From Terriglobus sp. RCC_193 (GTDB lineage Bacteria; Acidobacteriota; Terriglobia; Terriglobales; Acidobacteriaceae), in assembly GCF_041355105.1 (NCBI RefSeq), contig NZ_JBFUPK010000001.1:992001-1056000 (forward strand): a stretch of 64,000 nucleotides of DNA, in the 5' to 3' direction. Made by a program: the position numbers and the translations under genes. Below are positions 8,107-17,547 of the stretch, piece by piece. The notes beneath the pieces were generated by a model. The model saw nothing but the letters and a program-made list of their open reading frames with translations. It ran no database searches and was not told where the DNA came from. The first letter of the stretch is position 1. Each line of letters starts with the position of its first letter.

Positions 8107-9774
8107 TTATGGCTGACGGGTGCGTGCTGCCAATGGGAACCGGCGGCCTGTGCCAAAGCTCTTGGCTGTGACCTTTAGCACAGGGGCGGCCTGCTGGCGC
8201 TTGTATTCACTGCGCTCTACCAGCCGCAGCACCTGTTCCACGCGGTCGCGATCCATTCCCTGCGAAGTCATAATCTCTTCCGCCGATTCGTAGCGCTCCA
8301 CGTATGCCTGAAGGATGGGATCGAGCACCTCGTAGGGTGGTAGCGAGTCTGTGTCCTTCTGGTCCGGGCGAAGCTCCGCGCTGGGTGGTTTGAGGATGGT
8401 GTTTTCCGGGATGACCTCGCGCTCGCGGTTGGCATAACGGGCAAGCTGGTAGACCCTGGTCTTCCAGACATCACCAATGACAGCCAGCGCACCGACCATG
8501 TCGCCGTAAAGCGTGCAATAGCCCACGGACATTTCGCTTTTGTTGCCGGTGGTCAGCACCAGATGGCCGAACTTGTTGGAGACGCTCATGAGTAACGTGC
8601 CGCGAATGCGCGCCTGCATGTTCTCTTCCGCAAGACCAAACGGGGTCCCGGCAAAGAGCGGCTTCAAGCCTTTATCCATCGCATGAAATATGTCGCGAAT
8701 CGCAATGATTTCACAGTGAATACCAAGATTCTTTGCCAGGGCGAGTGCGTCCTCGACCGAGCCGCTGGAGGAGTATTCACTGGGCATACCGATGCCCATC
8801 ACGTTCTCTTTACCGACAGCGTCCACAGCCAGCGCAGCGACAACTGCAGAGTCGATGCCGCCGCTGAGAGCAATCAGAACCTTTGAGAAGCCGCACTTGC
8901 GCACGTAATCCCGGATACCCATTGCGAGGCCTTGCCACGTGGCCACGATGTCATCGACAACAGGCGCTATGGATTGCGCATGCGTGAGCGCAGTGTCAAC
9001 GAGCAGCAGGTCTTCTTCAAAACTCTTGGCCACAGCGACGGTTTCTCCTTCGCGATTGACGACGAAGGAGGCGCCGTCGAAGAGAAGACTGTCATTGCCG
9101 CCCACCTGCGCGGACATGGCTGCCGGGACGCCGTGACGCTTTGCAATGGCGCCGATCATGCTGCGGCGCACCTGCTGCTTCCCTTCCCAATAGGGCGAAG
9201 CAGAGATGTTCAGCAGCAGCGTGGGTTTGCGGCCATCGAGCGTGCAGGTGAGCAGACGCTCCACGGGATCATTGGCGTAGAGTCGTTCCGACCAGAAATC
9301 CTTGTCGTTCCACGCGTCCTCGCAGATGGTGATGGCGAGTATCTCACCACGAAACTCCACCAGGGATTGCGATTCCGCAGGCTGGAAGTAGCGCTGTTCG
9401 TCGAAGACGTCGTAGAACGGCAGCAACATCTTCTGCTGCACAAACTGCACTTTGCCGCCATGGCAGAGGGCGGCGATGTTGCAGGCGCGCTTACCGGGGC
9501 GAATTGCCGATGCTAATGCTGTTCCGCAGAGAATGGCGGGCATGCCGGGCTGAGCCGTGGATTGCGCAATCGTGTCCAGTGAACGCTGGCAGTGGGCGAG
9601 GAAGTTATCGTCTTCCAGCAGATCCTGCGGCGGATAGCCGGGAATGGCAAGCTCTGGAAACACAACCAGATCCGCGCCCATCTCTCCGGCACGTTTCGCA
9701 TGGTCCAGAATGCGTGCGGTGTTGCCTTTGAAATCGCCTACGGTGGGGTTCAACTGCGCCAGTGCAATCTTCAC
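8107..9774 (-). CDS. nadE: glutamine-dependent NAD+ synthetase
   Basis: The two-domain 555-residue enzyme amidates nicotinic acid adenine dinucleotide to NAD+. The N-terminal nitrilase-like glutaminase domain (about residues 1-260) contains the catalytic Glu in VVFPELAIPGYPPQDLL and the Cys in ITICEDAWND. The C-terminal ATP-pyrophosphatase domain has the P-loop LSGGIDSAVVAALA, then GMPSEYSS and LTTGNKSEMSVGY. The start MKIALAQLNPTVGD is the family norm. It is separated from nadA-nadC by the topoisomerase, permease and dsb genes. Together these three genes give most of de novo NAD synthesis; nadB and nadD are not in the window. Confidence 0.97.
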   Translation of the reverse strand: MKIALAQLNPTVGDFKGNTARILDHAKRAGEMGADLVVFPELAIPGYPPQDLLEDDNFLAHCQRSLDTIAQSTAQPGMPAILCGTALASAIRPGKRACNIAALCHGGKVQFVQQKMLLPFYDVFDEQRYFQPAESQSLVEFRGEILAITICEDAWNDKDFWSERLYANDPVERLLTCTLDGRKPTLLLNISASPYWEGKQQVRRSMIGAIAKRHGVPAAMSAQVGGNDSLLFDGASFVVNREGETVAVAKSFEEDLLLVDTALTHAQSIAPVVDDIVATWQGLAMGIRDYVRKCGFSKVLIALSGGIDSAVVAALAVDAVGKENVMGIGMPSEYSSSGSVEDALALAKNLGIHCEIIAIRDIFHAMDKGLKPLFAGTPFGLAEENMQARIRGTLLMSVSNKFGHLVLTTGNKSEMSVGYCTLYGDMVGALAVIGDVWKTRVYQLARYANREREVIPENTILKPPSAELRPDQKDTDSLPPYEVLDPILQAYVERYESAEEIMTSQGMDRDRVEQVLRLVERSEYKRQQAAPVLKVTAKSFGTGRRFPLAARTRQP

Positions 9775-9834
9775 AACACCATTATGGAACGGTGAGCGCC
9801 GTTACTGCGAATGGCCCTAAAGCCATAACAAGCC

Positions 9835-11343
9835 CTAGCTGCCGGTGCCGCTGATGACGACGCTGATGGTTCGAATCAGAATTTTCAGATCGAGCCAGAG
9901 GTTCCAGTTCTCAACGTAGGCCGTATCGAGCGAGATATAGCTGTCGAACGATGGGTCCTGACGAGCTTCCACCTGCCAGAGGCCGGTGATGCCTGGAAGA
10001 ACGTCGAGGCGGCGGAGGTGGGAGAGGTCGTAACGCTCGACTTCGGATGCGATGGGCGGGCGCGGCCCCACCAGGCTCATGTCGCCCTTGAGCACATTGA
10101 AGAACTGCGGAATCTCATCCAGCGAATACTTGCGAAGGATGCGGCCCACACGGGTAATGCGTGGGTCGTTGGTCATCTTGAAGAGGATGCCGTCGCGCTC
10201 GTTCATGTGTTCCAGCTGCGCCTTCAGGTGGTCCGCATCCTGCACCATGGTGCGGAACTTGTAGCAGTTGAAGGTGCGGCCCTTGCGTCCGATACGGCGG
10301 GCGCGATAGAAGATGGGGCCCGGAGAATCCAGCCGAACCGCGATGGCAATCATCAGGAGAAGGGGGCTGAGAGCCACCAGAGCGCCGAATGACACCGCGA
10401 GATCGAGAGCCCGTTTAATCATGAACGAGCCAATGGGAAAATCGCGGCGATGCAGCGGGATGGTCGGAAACTGGCCCACGTATTCGATTGGCGCGTTCCA
10501 TGCCAGTCCATCGTAAAGATCGGGGACGACACGCACGTCGATGCCAAGCTCGCGTGCTTCCTGAACAAGGCCGATGACGATTTTCTTGTCTGCGGGTACG
10601 GAGAAGAAGATTTCATCCACGAACAGTGCCCGCGCGATGGAGAGGCAGCTCGTCACATCACCCACGATGTCCGCATCGCCCGACTCTGTTTCCTGTTCGT
10701 TGAGGGCGATGAAGCCGCGGAACCGGAATCCGAGATGCCGCAATGATTCGAGGTGATTCCGAAGCGCGTGGCCGACACGGCCGGAACCGATGATGAGAAC
10801 GTTTCGCGTATCCACACCGTCGCGATAACGCGTGTACACCATGGAGCGCCACAGGGCACGGCGCGCGCACAGCATGGTTCCTGTCAGGACGACGGAGAGC
10901 AGGACAACGATACGGGAAACGGTTTCGCCGCGAAGAAGATAGATGCTGCCGCAAAGCAGGAGGCCGGCGACCAGAGTGGCCTGAATGGTAAGCCGCTGCT
11001 CATTGAGGCCGCTGCGATTCTGGATGGGGCCGTACAGGCCATAGGACCGCGAGAAAAATGCGAGGCAAAGCGCAAACCATATCATGTACGCGCCGTACTG
11101 GCTCCACATGAGTCGGAATATGCCACCCTGTGTGAGCGCACCGTCCACATGCGCGACGTCCAGGCGGAAGTGCATGGCGATGAGACAGCCGACCAGTGCC
11201 GTGAGGATGTCGAGTGCAGCCCATGCTGCGCCGGTGACGGATGGCCGCTCCAGCACTCCGGCCGCAACGGAGATGCCTCGACCTCGGAAGGACGATGCTC
11301 CGGCGGTGATGCCATTTCCCTGCGCGTACTCTTCTACTGGCAT
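9835..11343 (-). CDS. polyprenyl-phosphate sugar-1-phosphate transferase (WcaJ/undecaprenyl-phosphate glucose phosphotransferase type)
   Basis: This inner-membrane enzyme starts a polysaccharide by moving hexose-1-phosphate from a UDP-sugar to undecaprenyl phosphate. The N-terminal half carries about four hydrophobic helices, then a CoA-binding-like Rossmann domain (NVLIIGSGRVGHALRNHL). The C-terminal catalytic domain has KRALDLAVSFGALVALSPLLL, GPIFYRARRIGRKGRTFNCYKFRTM, KYSLDEIPQFFNVLKGDMSLVGPRPP and GITGLWQV. Length (502) fits the family. No other exopolysaccharide assembly genes flank it, apart from a ChbG/HpnK-type deacetylase on the other strand. The sugar (glucose or galactose) is not readable. 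Confidence 0.92.
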   Translation of the reverse strand: MPVEEYAQGNGITAGASSFRGRGISVAAGVLERPSVTGAAWAALDILTALVGCLIAMHFRLDVAHVDGALTQGGIFRLMWSQYGAYMIWFALCLAFFSRSYGLYGPIQNRSGLNEQRLTIQATLVAGLLLCGSIYLLRGETVSRIVVLLSVVLTGTMLCARRALWRSMVYTRYRDGVDTRNVLIIGSGRVGHALRNHLESLRHLGFRFRGFIALNEQETESGDADIVGDVTSCLSIARALFVDEIFFSVPADKKIVIGLVQEARELGIDVRVVPDLYDGLAWNAPIEYVGQFPTIPLHRRDFPIGSFMIKRALDLAVSFGALVALSPLLLMIAIAVRLDSPGPIFYRARRIGRKGRTFNCYKFRTMVQDADHLKAQLEHMNERDGILFKMTNDPRITRVGRILRKYSLDEIPQFFNVLKGDMSLVGPRPPIASEVERYDLSHLRRLDVLPGITGLWQVEARQDPSFDSYISLDTAYVENWNLWLDLKILIRTISVVISGTGS

Positions 11344-11505
11344 TACATACCTTTATGCCCTGGATGCTTTCGTGGCATCTTGTGGGCCGATGTGTGTCTA
11401 CCTGAGCTGCGGGGAGGTCGGCTGGCGGACACGTTCACCGCCTGGCTGCTTCTTAACGAGAATACCGCATACCATCCTGATATTTCAGCCAAGTCGCACC
11501 ATATG

Positions 11506-11520
11506 TGTCACATCGTGACA
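11506..11520. promoter_or_regulatory. possible operator palindrome in a divergent promoter region
   Basis: TGTCAC and GTGACA form a perfect 6-bp inverted repeat around ATC. It sits in the 265-base gap between the divergent sugar-transferase and deacetylase genes, next to A+T-rich promoter-like sequence. No regulator can be assigned. Confidence 0.35.
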
Positions 11521-11608
11521 GGTTTGTTATTACAGGTTTATTGTTCCCGACGGATATCTGGCCGTCATTGTTTGGGAAATCCAGATGCAGCCGTTACACT
11601 GCCCCGTG

Positions 11609-12478
11609 ATGTCCTCCATAAGAAACTCCGAACGGCGTCTGATCGTAAATGCAGACGATTTTGCCCTTACCGAAGGGGTCAATCGTGCCATTGGAGAGCT
11701 TTCTGAAGCTGGCGCACTGCGCTCCTGCACCCTGATGGCTGCCGGGGACGCCTTTAAACACGCTGTTCGTACTACTAAGGATTACAAAAACCTGCGTGTG
11801 GGTTGCCACGTCGTATTGGTTGATGGCTCCTGCGTGGCGCCGGCGGAGACAGTACGGGCTCTCCAGGACGGAAATGAAGGGCAACTGCGAAGCTCTCTGC
11901 CCGCCTTTATTGCCGATCTGCAGCGCGGGAAGATCCCGGAGGCACAGATTGAAGCCGAGGCTGTCGCCCAGATTCGGCGGTTGCAGGACGCGGGAGTGAC
12001 CGTTACCCATGTGGACAGCCATAAACATACGCATCTGTTTCCCCGCGTGGCACGTCCGTTGATGCGGGCCGCCATGCAGTGCGGGGTTCCGGCGATTCGG
12101 AACCCGTTTGAGCAGGCGTGGTCTGCCGGGCTGACGCGTGGGCCGCTGCTGCGCAAGCTGGAGGTTGCGGCTCTGCGTAACTTCAGCAGTATGTTTCAGA
12201 AGTTGTTGCGGGCTTCGGGGTTGAAGACGACGGCGGGTTCGATTGGCGTTTCGGCTACGGGGACTCTTGATGGCGCGAACCTGGAACGGCTCCTGAATGG
12301 AATGCCAGAGGGCACCTGGGAGCTGGTGTGTCATCCCGGCTACAACGACGCCGCGCTGGGCGCTGTTCGTACGCGGCTGCGTGAGGAACGCGACGTGGAA
12401 CGGAATGCCCTGCTGGCACAGATCCCTGCCGCTGTACGCGAGGGCAGGTTTGAGCTGATTGGATTCGACGAGCTTTAA
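11609..12478 (+). CDS. ChbG/HpnK (YdjC) family carbohydrate deacetylase
   Basis: Members of this family remove acetyl groups from N-acetylated sugars or from hopanoid precursors, using a divalent metal. The metal-binding Asp pair is in LIVNADDFALTEGVNRA near the N-terminus. The His ligands are in THVDSHKHTHLFP, and the C-terminal catalytic His is probably that in LVCHPGYND. The start at 11609 (MSSIRNSERR) gives 289 residues; an ATG eight codons earlier (11585) is possible. It is divergent from the sugar transferase, which suggests exopolysaccharide or glycan processing, but that is inference. Its stop codon overlaps the convergent histidine kinase gene by four bases. Confidence 0.87.
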   Translation: MSSIRNSERRLIVNADDFALTEGVNRAIGELSEAGALRSCTLMAAGDAFKHAVRTTKDYKNLRVGCHVVLVDGSCVAPAETVRALQDGNEGQLRSSLPAFIADLQRGKIPEAQIEAEAVAQIRRLQDAGVTVTHVDSHKHTHLFPRVARPLMRAAMQCGVPAIRNPFEQAWSAGLTRGPLLRKLEVAALRNFSSMFQKLLRASGLKTTAGSIGVSATGTLDGANLERLLNGMPEGTWELVCHPGYNDAALGAVRTRLREERDVERNALLAQIPAAVREGRFELIGFDEL

Positions 12479-13824
12479 CTGCCTCGGACGCCCGGTGCGT
12501 TTTCCTGCAATTCAGAGGTGGCGACTACGGGCATTTCCAGGGTGATGCGTGTGCCGCGACCGGGACGACTTTCCATCTCGATGACGGCGTCGCTGCCGTA
12601 GAGCACTTCCATGCGCTCGCGGACGTTCTTCATGCCGATACCGTTGCCGGGACGACGGAGGCCGCTGACGGGCATGGCGACGTCACGTTCGGGGGCGATG
12701 CCTACGCCGTCGTCTTCCACCTCAAGCAATAGGCGTTCGCCGCGAATCCGGCTGCGCAGTGTGACCGTGCCACCGCTGATGCGCGGTTCCAGTCCGTGCT
12801 TGATGCTGTTTTCAATCAGCGGCTGCAACAACATGCTGGGGACGACGAGGTCGAGGGTGTCGGGTGCGATCTCTTTGACGACCCGCAGCTTTTCGCCGAA
12901 ACGCACCACTTCAATGGCGAGGTAATCGTCAGTGAACGCGAGTTCGTCGCGGAACGGGACGAAGGCCTCTCGCTTCTTCAGCAGGATGCGCAGGATGTTG
13001 GCGAGGCGGACGATCATCTCGCGTGCGAGCTCCGGTTCGAGACGGATGAGTGAGCCGATGGAGTTCAGCGTGTTGAACAGGAAGTGCGGGTTGATCTGGC
13101 GCTGGAGTGCGTCGAGGCGCGCTTCCAGGAGAAGACGCGCCTGCTGCTCCAGCTTGTCTTCAATACGGATAGCGTTCCAGATTTTTAATGGGATGCCGAC
13201 GATGACAGGAGCGGCGGCGGCGATGGCTAGTTGCAGAAGCCACAGGTTGGATCGCAACGCGAAGAAGCGGCGAGGACGGTACATGGCCACTTCGCTGGCG
13301 CCCAGTTGCAGCAGCATGATAATGAGCAGCAACAGCACCTGCCTGTCCAGGTGGGGGCGGCGGAGGTTGCGGCGCACCCACTGGTACAGGCTGAGATCGA
13401 TCATCGGGGAAAACGTCCAGATGGCTTCTACATCGGCGAAGCGATAGAAGCTGCCTGCCACCAGTGCGGCAACCAGGTTCACCGGGAGTGCGAGAAATTC
13501 GTGATGCAGCACCGCTGGAAATGACAGGATGACCGCGCCGAGCGCCGCAGTGGAAGGGCCGAGGATGGCCCCAAGCAGGATCGTGGTGGCAAATGAGATG
13601 TCTGCCGCGAGAAAGTTCGGCACCACGGTCCGAATCCACACGCCGAGCGTGAGTGGCGTGACGACCAGCAACATTAATTGCATCCGGTCAATGGAGGTGC
13701 GGTCTGTTTCAAGCAGAAGTCTGCGAAAGACCGTGGACCGCGCCAGCGAACTGGAAACAGCAGCAGCCACACCAAGCTGGATGAGCAGCGAGATCAGGAC
13801 GAGCTTGGGTTCCAGTGGATTCAC
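12475..13824 (-). CDS. LytS/YehU-type sensor histidine kinase (orphan)
   Basis: A 449-residue membrane kinase. The N-terminal ~210 residues hold about five to six hydrophobic helices, similar to 5TM-LYT sensors, but with a long basic loop (WVRRNLRRPHLDR) near residues 150-160. The His_kinase domain has its phosphoacceptor at His247 in INPHFLFNTLNSIGSLI, followed by a GHKL ATPase with LLQPLIENSIKHGLEP (N box), VEDDGVGI (G1) and GNGIGMKNVRERM (G2). Partners are normally LytTR-domain response regulators encoded next door; none is adjacent here. The ligand is unknown. Confidence 0.88.
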   Translation of the reverse strand: MNPLEPKLVLISLLIQLGVAAAVSSSLARSTVFRRLLLETDRTSIDRMQLMLLVVTPLTLGVWIRTVVPNFLAADISFATTILLGAILGPSTAALGAVILSFPAVLHHEFLALPVNLVAALVAGSFYRFADVEAIWTFSPMIDLSLYQWVRRNLRRPHLDRQVLLLLIIMLLQLGASEVAMYRPRRFFALRSNLWLLQLAIAAAAPVIVGIPLKIWNAIRIEDKLEQQARLLLEARLDALQRQINPHFLFNTLNSIGSLIRLEPELAREMIVRLANILRILLKKREAFVPFRDELAFTDDYLAIEVVRFGEKLRVVKEIAPDTLDLVVPSMLLQPLIENSIKHGLEPRISGGTVTLRSRIRGERLLLEVEDDGVGIAPERDVAMPVSGLRRPGNGIGMKNVRERMEVLYGSDAVIEMESRPGRGTRITLEMPVVATSELQENAPGVRGS

Positions 13825-13898
13825 GTCTTCAGCTTACCCCGACAATCGGGAATGCCCTGCATCCACATGCGGGCTTCGGCATCTATAGAATCGACACT

Positions 13899-14534
13899 AT
13901 GCAGTACAGCCGGGTTGAAAAAGTCGCAGAAGCCGAACTTCCCACACGCTGGGGAAGCTTTCGCATCCTTGGCTTTGAGGGGCATCTTGCTCCCGATGCA
14001 ACGCCGGGGCCCATGGGCAAAACCGTGGATGAAGCCGTGGTGCTGATCTATGGGGATGTGAGTACGGGATCGCCGATTGTGCGGGTGCATTCGCAATGCC
14101 TGACAGGCGATGTCTTCCATTCGCTGCGCTGCGATTGCCGCCAGCAGTTGGAACTGGCGCTGGATACCATTACGGCGCATGGTTCGGGCATCCTGCTGTA
14201 TGAGGCGCAGGAAGGCCGCGGCATTGGCCTGATGGCGAAGCTGCGCGCGTACGAACTGCAGGACGCCGGGCGCGATACGATTCAGGCAAACGTGGAACTG
14301 GGGTACCGCGCCGATCATCGCGACTTCACGTTGCCCGCCGAGATTCTGAATCAGCTTGGCATCCGTTCCATTCGGTTGATTACGAATAATCCCGAGAAGG
14401 TACAGGCGATGGAAAGCCACGGCATCCACGTGGCCGAGCGCATCAGCGCTGAAGTTGCCGCAGAGCTTACCAGCCAGAAATACCTGGAAGTGAAGCGGGA
14501 CAAGATGGGTCACCTGATCGGCTCTCTGCTGTAA
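13899..14534 (+). CDS. ribA: GTP cyclohydrolase II
   Basis: RibA opens GTP to 2,5-diamino-6-ribosylamino-pyrimidinone 5'-phosphate, the first step of riboflavin synthesis. The zinc-binding cysteines are in VHSQCLTGDVFHSLRCDCRQQL (Cys-x10-Cys-x-Cys). The catalytic region is LLYEAQEGRGIGLMAKLRAY, and RLITNNPEKVQAM is the GTP-binding end. The ATG at 13899 gives 211 residues, slightly longer than E. coli RibA. It is a stand-alone RibA, not fused to RibB. The gene is divergent from the LytS-type kinase with 74 bases between. A terminator follows directly. No other rib gene is present in the window. Confidence 0.95.
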   Translation: MQYSRVEKVAEAELPTRWGSFRILGFEGHLAPDATPGPMGKTVDEAVVLIYGDVSTGSPIVRVHSQCLTGDVFHSLRCDCRQQLELALDTITAHGSGILLYEAQEGRGIGLMAKLRAYELQDAGRDTIQANVELGYRADHRDFTLPAEILNQLGIRSIRLITNNPEKVQAMESHGIHVAERISAEVAAELTSQKYLEVKRDKMGHLIGSLL

Positions 14535-14555
14535 TCCCAGTCACAGGAAAAAGAG

Positions 14556-14578
14556 AGGCGGCCCGAAGGCCGCCTTTT
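14556..14578 (+). terminator. Rho-independent terminator after ribA
   Basis: A perfect 8-bp stem AGGCGGCC/GGCCGCCT with a CGAA tetraloop runs into TTTT. It lies 21 bases after the ribA stop codon and before the convergent lipoprotein gene. Confidence 0.9.
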
Positions 14579-14601
14579 CATTTGCATTGCAGAACCAGAA
14601 T

Positions 14602-15339
14602 TTACTGGCCGGTTTTTGCGGTCATGCTGTTCTCGTCCTGCATGTTGGAGAGCACGCGAACCTGTACGCGACGGTTCTGCTTGCGACCATCTGCGGTACG
14701 GTTCGAAGCGACAGCCTGATCCTTGCCGATGCCCACCAGGTAAAACTTGTGCGGAGCGATGTCGTACTTGCTCTGCAGGTAGTAGGCTACGGCGTCGGCA
14801 CGCTTCTGGCTCAGGGTGTAGTTGTAATTCGCGTCGCCCGTGGAGTCAGTGCCGCCGGTCAATTCCAGGATGTAGTGCTTGCTGGATTGCAGGTTCGTTG
14901 CCAAATCATCGAGCTGCTTTTTGTCCGAGGCGGTCAGCACGGACTTGTCGAACGCAAAGGTCACGCTGACATCCTGCATGGACTTGTAGTTGTCGAGGTT
15001 TGCGACGACTCCCGTAAGCGAATCCACACGGTTATAGGCGTCCTTCGCACTTGCCTGTGCCTTGTCTGCGGTCTGGCCAGCTACCGTTGCGTGCTGGTCT
15101 GCCGCGTCAGCAGCGCCCTGAGCCTTGGCAATGCCAGCCTGTGCGCGCTGATCCGTATCCACGATGTTGCGATGGTCGGTGGCAGTGCGGGCATCCAGCT
15201 CGTTCGTCTGCTGAATGATGGGCGCAGCCTGTGACCGCACATAATTCTTAGAGCTGCAACCTGTAGTCAGAAACAGAATCAGGGCAGCCGATCCAGCCGC
15301 CACACCTGCGCGAGTCATTGTGCCTGTTTTCATAGTCAT
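14602..15339 (-). CDS. OmpA-family lipoprotein (Pal/YiaD-like) with alanine-rich coiled coil
   Basis: The precursor has a lipoprotein signal with lipobox LTTGC followed by SSKNYV, so it should be lipidated and carried to the outer membrane. Residues ~45-115 form an Ala/Asp/Gln-rich, probably coiled-coil rod. The C-terminal OmpA-like peptidoglycan-binding domain includes VTFAFDKSVLT, LELTGGTDSTGD, LSQKRADAVAYYL and NRTADGRKQNRRVQV. It probably links outer membrane and peptidoglycan. The ATG at 15339 has GGAGG upstream with 8-base spacing; the ATG at 15363 lacks one. No tol genes adjoin it, so it is not clearly the Pal of a Tol system. Confidence 0.9.
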   Translation of the reverse strand: MTMKTGTMTRAGVAAGSAALILFLTTGCSSKNYVRSQAAPIIQQTNELDARTATDHRNIVDTDQRAQAGIAKAQGAADAADQHATVAGQTADKAQASAKDAYNRVDSLTGVVANLDNYKSMQDVSVTFAFDKSVLTASDKKQLDDLATNLQSSKHYILELTGGTDSTGDANYNYTLSQKRADAVAYYLQSKYDIAPHKFYLVGIGKDQAVASNRTADGRKQNRRVQVRVLSNMQDENSMTAKTGQ

Positions 15340-15585
15340 TCCAGCATCCTCCGGTTCTTTCATCGGCGCTGTTCAAGAAAGCGCCTGTACGCCGTGACTG
15401 AATGCACGCTCTATGCCAAACATTTAAGTATTTGTATTTGTTGCAGATGAATCGTTTTGGACAGACTTTGCGATGGCGTGATTCGGGTACAAATTGCCTT
15501 TCTTCCAGGCAGAATCTTCCTGCGTCCATTTCCATCTAAACTGTTGCACAGACGCGAAGATATCTTCGCCTGCCGCGAACCATAC

Positions 15586-17547
15586 ATGGATCTCCATCAG
15601 AAAATCCGGACGCTGCCCCAGCAGCCTGGCGTGTACCTGTACAAGAACGTCGAGGGCGAGGTCATCTATGTTGGCAAGGCGAAGAACCTGCGGAGCCGTG
15701 TCAGCAGTTATCTGCTGAAGGCCAATCAGGCCAATGCGAAGACCGGCACGCTGATGCGCGAGGCCGTGGATGTGGACTATATCCAGGTGGCCAACAACCA
15801 CGAAGCGCTGGCGCTGGAAAACAACCTGATTAAACAGCGCAAGCCTCGCTTCAACATTCTGCTGCGCGATGACAAGACGTATCCCTATGTGAAGCTGACC
15901 ACGGGTGACCGCCATCCGAAGGTGTTTGTTACACGCAAGCTGCGTAAGGATGGCAGCCAATATTTTGGCCCATATTTTCCGGGGAATCTGGCCTATCGCA
16001 TTGTCGATCTGATCCACCGCTCGTTTCTGATTCCAAGCTGCAAGGTGGACCTGAACCGTTATCATCCGCGGCCTTGTCTGGAGTACTACATCAAACGCTG
16101 CCTGGGGCCATGCGTGGAGAGTCTTGTTGCGCCAGAGACTTACCGTGAGGCCGTGCGTGATGTGCAGTTGTTTCTGGAAGGCAAGGAAGGCGAACTGGAA
16201 GGCCGCTTAAAACAGCGCATGGGCGAAGCGGCGATGAACGAACAGTTTGAACTTGCGGCCAAGATGCGCGATCAACTGATCACGTTGCAGGAGTTGCAGG
16301 CGAAGCAGCGCATTGCCTCCACGGAGAATGAAGACGCCGATGTGTTCGGTTTCCACTTCGATAAAGAGATGCTGGCCGTGGCGCAGTTTCATATGCGCGA
16401 AGGCAAGATCGTGGACAAGCGCGACTTTTTCTGGGAAGAACTGCCTGAGGTGAATTTTGAGGTGGGTGCAGAGGAAGAAGATTCCTCTGCTGCGAGCGCA
16501 GACGTATTGCGTGCCGATGTACCGGCGCAGCAACCGGGTTTCTCGCCCACGCTGTTCTTCTCAGCATTTCTGAAACAGCTTTATCTGGACCAGCCCTATG
16601 TCCCACGGCAGATTCTGCTGCCGGTTGAGTTTTCGGATCGCGTTATGCTGGCGTCCGTATTAACGGAACAGACCGGCCGCAAAGTCGAGATACTGGCACC
16701 GCAGCGTGGCGATAAGCGGTCGCTCCTGGACCTGGCTGGAACGAATGCCAAGCAGAGTTATGACCAGCGATTCCGCACGCTGCAGCCCTCGAAGAAAGCC
16801 ATTGCGGAAGCGTTGCAGGATGCGTTGAGTCTGCCGGACGTGCCCACCCGCATTGAATGTTTCGATATCTCGCACATCCAGGGTGCGGAGACCGTCGCGA
16901 GTATGGTGGTATGGGAAGACGGCGATATGAAGAAGGCGGACTATCGCAAGTTCAAGCTGAAGACCGTGACGGGCGTGGATGATTTCGCTTCGATGCACGA
17001 GATCCTTGTGCGTCGCTATTCCAAATTGCAGGCGAACAATGAGCCCTTCCCTTCACTCATTCTGATCGACGGCGGGTTGGGACAGCTTCATGCTGCGTAT
17101 GCTGCGCTGGAGAGTATCGGTGTAACGCTGCAGCCGCTGGCATCCATCGCAAAGCGTGAAGAAGTGATTTATGTCTACGGGCAGGAGGATGATCCGGTGG
17201 TGCTGGATCGCCGATCGCCTGTGCTGCACCTGGTGCAGCGTATCCGTGATGAGTCTCACCGGTTTGCCATCAGCTATCACCGCAAGCGTCGCGAGATGCG
17301 AGACCGTGACAGCGAGCTGTTGCAGATTCCCGGTGTGGGACCGACGACACGCAAGCGGCTGATTGAACACTTCGGCAGCCTGCGCGGCATCAAAGCTGCG
17401 GGGCCGGATGCTCTTACGGCCGTTGTCAATGCGGCGACGGCCAAGAAGATTCGCGCTTACTTTGATGGTGAACGGGAAGCCGCTATTGACGGGAACGGCG
17501 TTCCGGTGGAAACCGAAACGCCGCCTGAGTTCAGAATTCTGCAGTAG
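15586..17547 (+). CDS. uvrC: UvrABC excinuclease subunit C
   Basis: UvrC makes both incisions around DNA lesions in nucleotide-excision repair. The N-terminal GIY-YIG nuclease reads GVYLYKNVEGEVIYVGKAKNLR, and a cysteine-containing region follows (RPCLEYYIKRCLGPC). Next come the UvrB-interacting UVR segment (EAAMNEQFELAAKMRDQL) and the RNase H-like 5' nuclease domain with IECFDISHIQG, SLILIDGGLGQL and HRFAISYHRKRR. The C-terminal helix-hairpin-helix is LLQIPGVGPTTRKRLIEHFGS. The start MDLHQKIRTLPQQPG at 15586 fits the family and gives 653 residues. The in-frame extension back to 15457 is not family-like. The gene ends convergently, one base from the metallopeptidase stop codon. Confidence 0.97.
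   Translation: MDLHQKIRTLPQQPGVYLYKNVEGEVIYVGKAKNLRSRVSSYLLKANQANAKTGTLMREAVDVDYIQVANNHEALALENNLIKQRKPRFNILLRDDKTYPYVKLTTGDRHPKVFVTRKLRKDGSQYFGPYFPGNLAYRIVDLIHRSFLIPSCKVDLNRYHPRPCLEYYIKRCLGPCVESLVAPETYREAVRDVQLFLEGKEGELEGRLKQRMGEAAMNEQFELAAKMRDQLITLQELQAKQRIASTENEDADVFGFHFDKEMLAVAQFHMREGKIVDKRDFFWEELPEVNFEVGAEEEDSSAASADVLRADVPAQQPGFSPTLFFSAFLKQLYLDQPYVPRQILLPVEFSDRVMLASVLTEQTGRKVEILAPQRGDKRSLLDLAGTNAKQSYDQRFRTLQPSKKAIAEALQDALSLPDVPTRIECFDISHIQGAETVASMVVWEDGDMKKADYRKFKLKTVTGVDDFASMHEILVRRYSKLQANNEPFPSLILIDGGLGQLHAAYAALESIGVTLQPLASIAKREEVIYVYGQEDDPVVLDRRSPVLHLVQRIRDESHRFAISYHRKRREMRDRDSELLQIPGVGPTTRKRLIEHFGSLRGIKAAGPDALTAVVNAATAKKIRAYFDGEREAAIDGNGVPVETETPPEFRILQ

Noticed and set aside
9850-9880. 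Possible tRNA T-arm (GGTTCGAATC at about 9866)
   Set aside because: It lies within the coding end of the sugar-transferase gene, and no acceptor stem or anticodon arm can be drawn.
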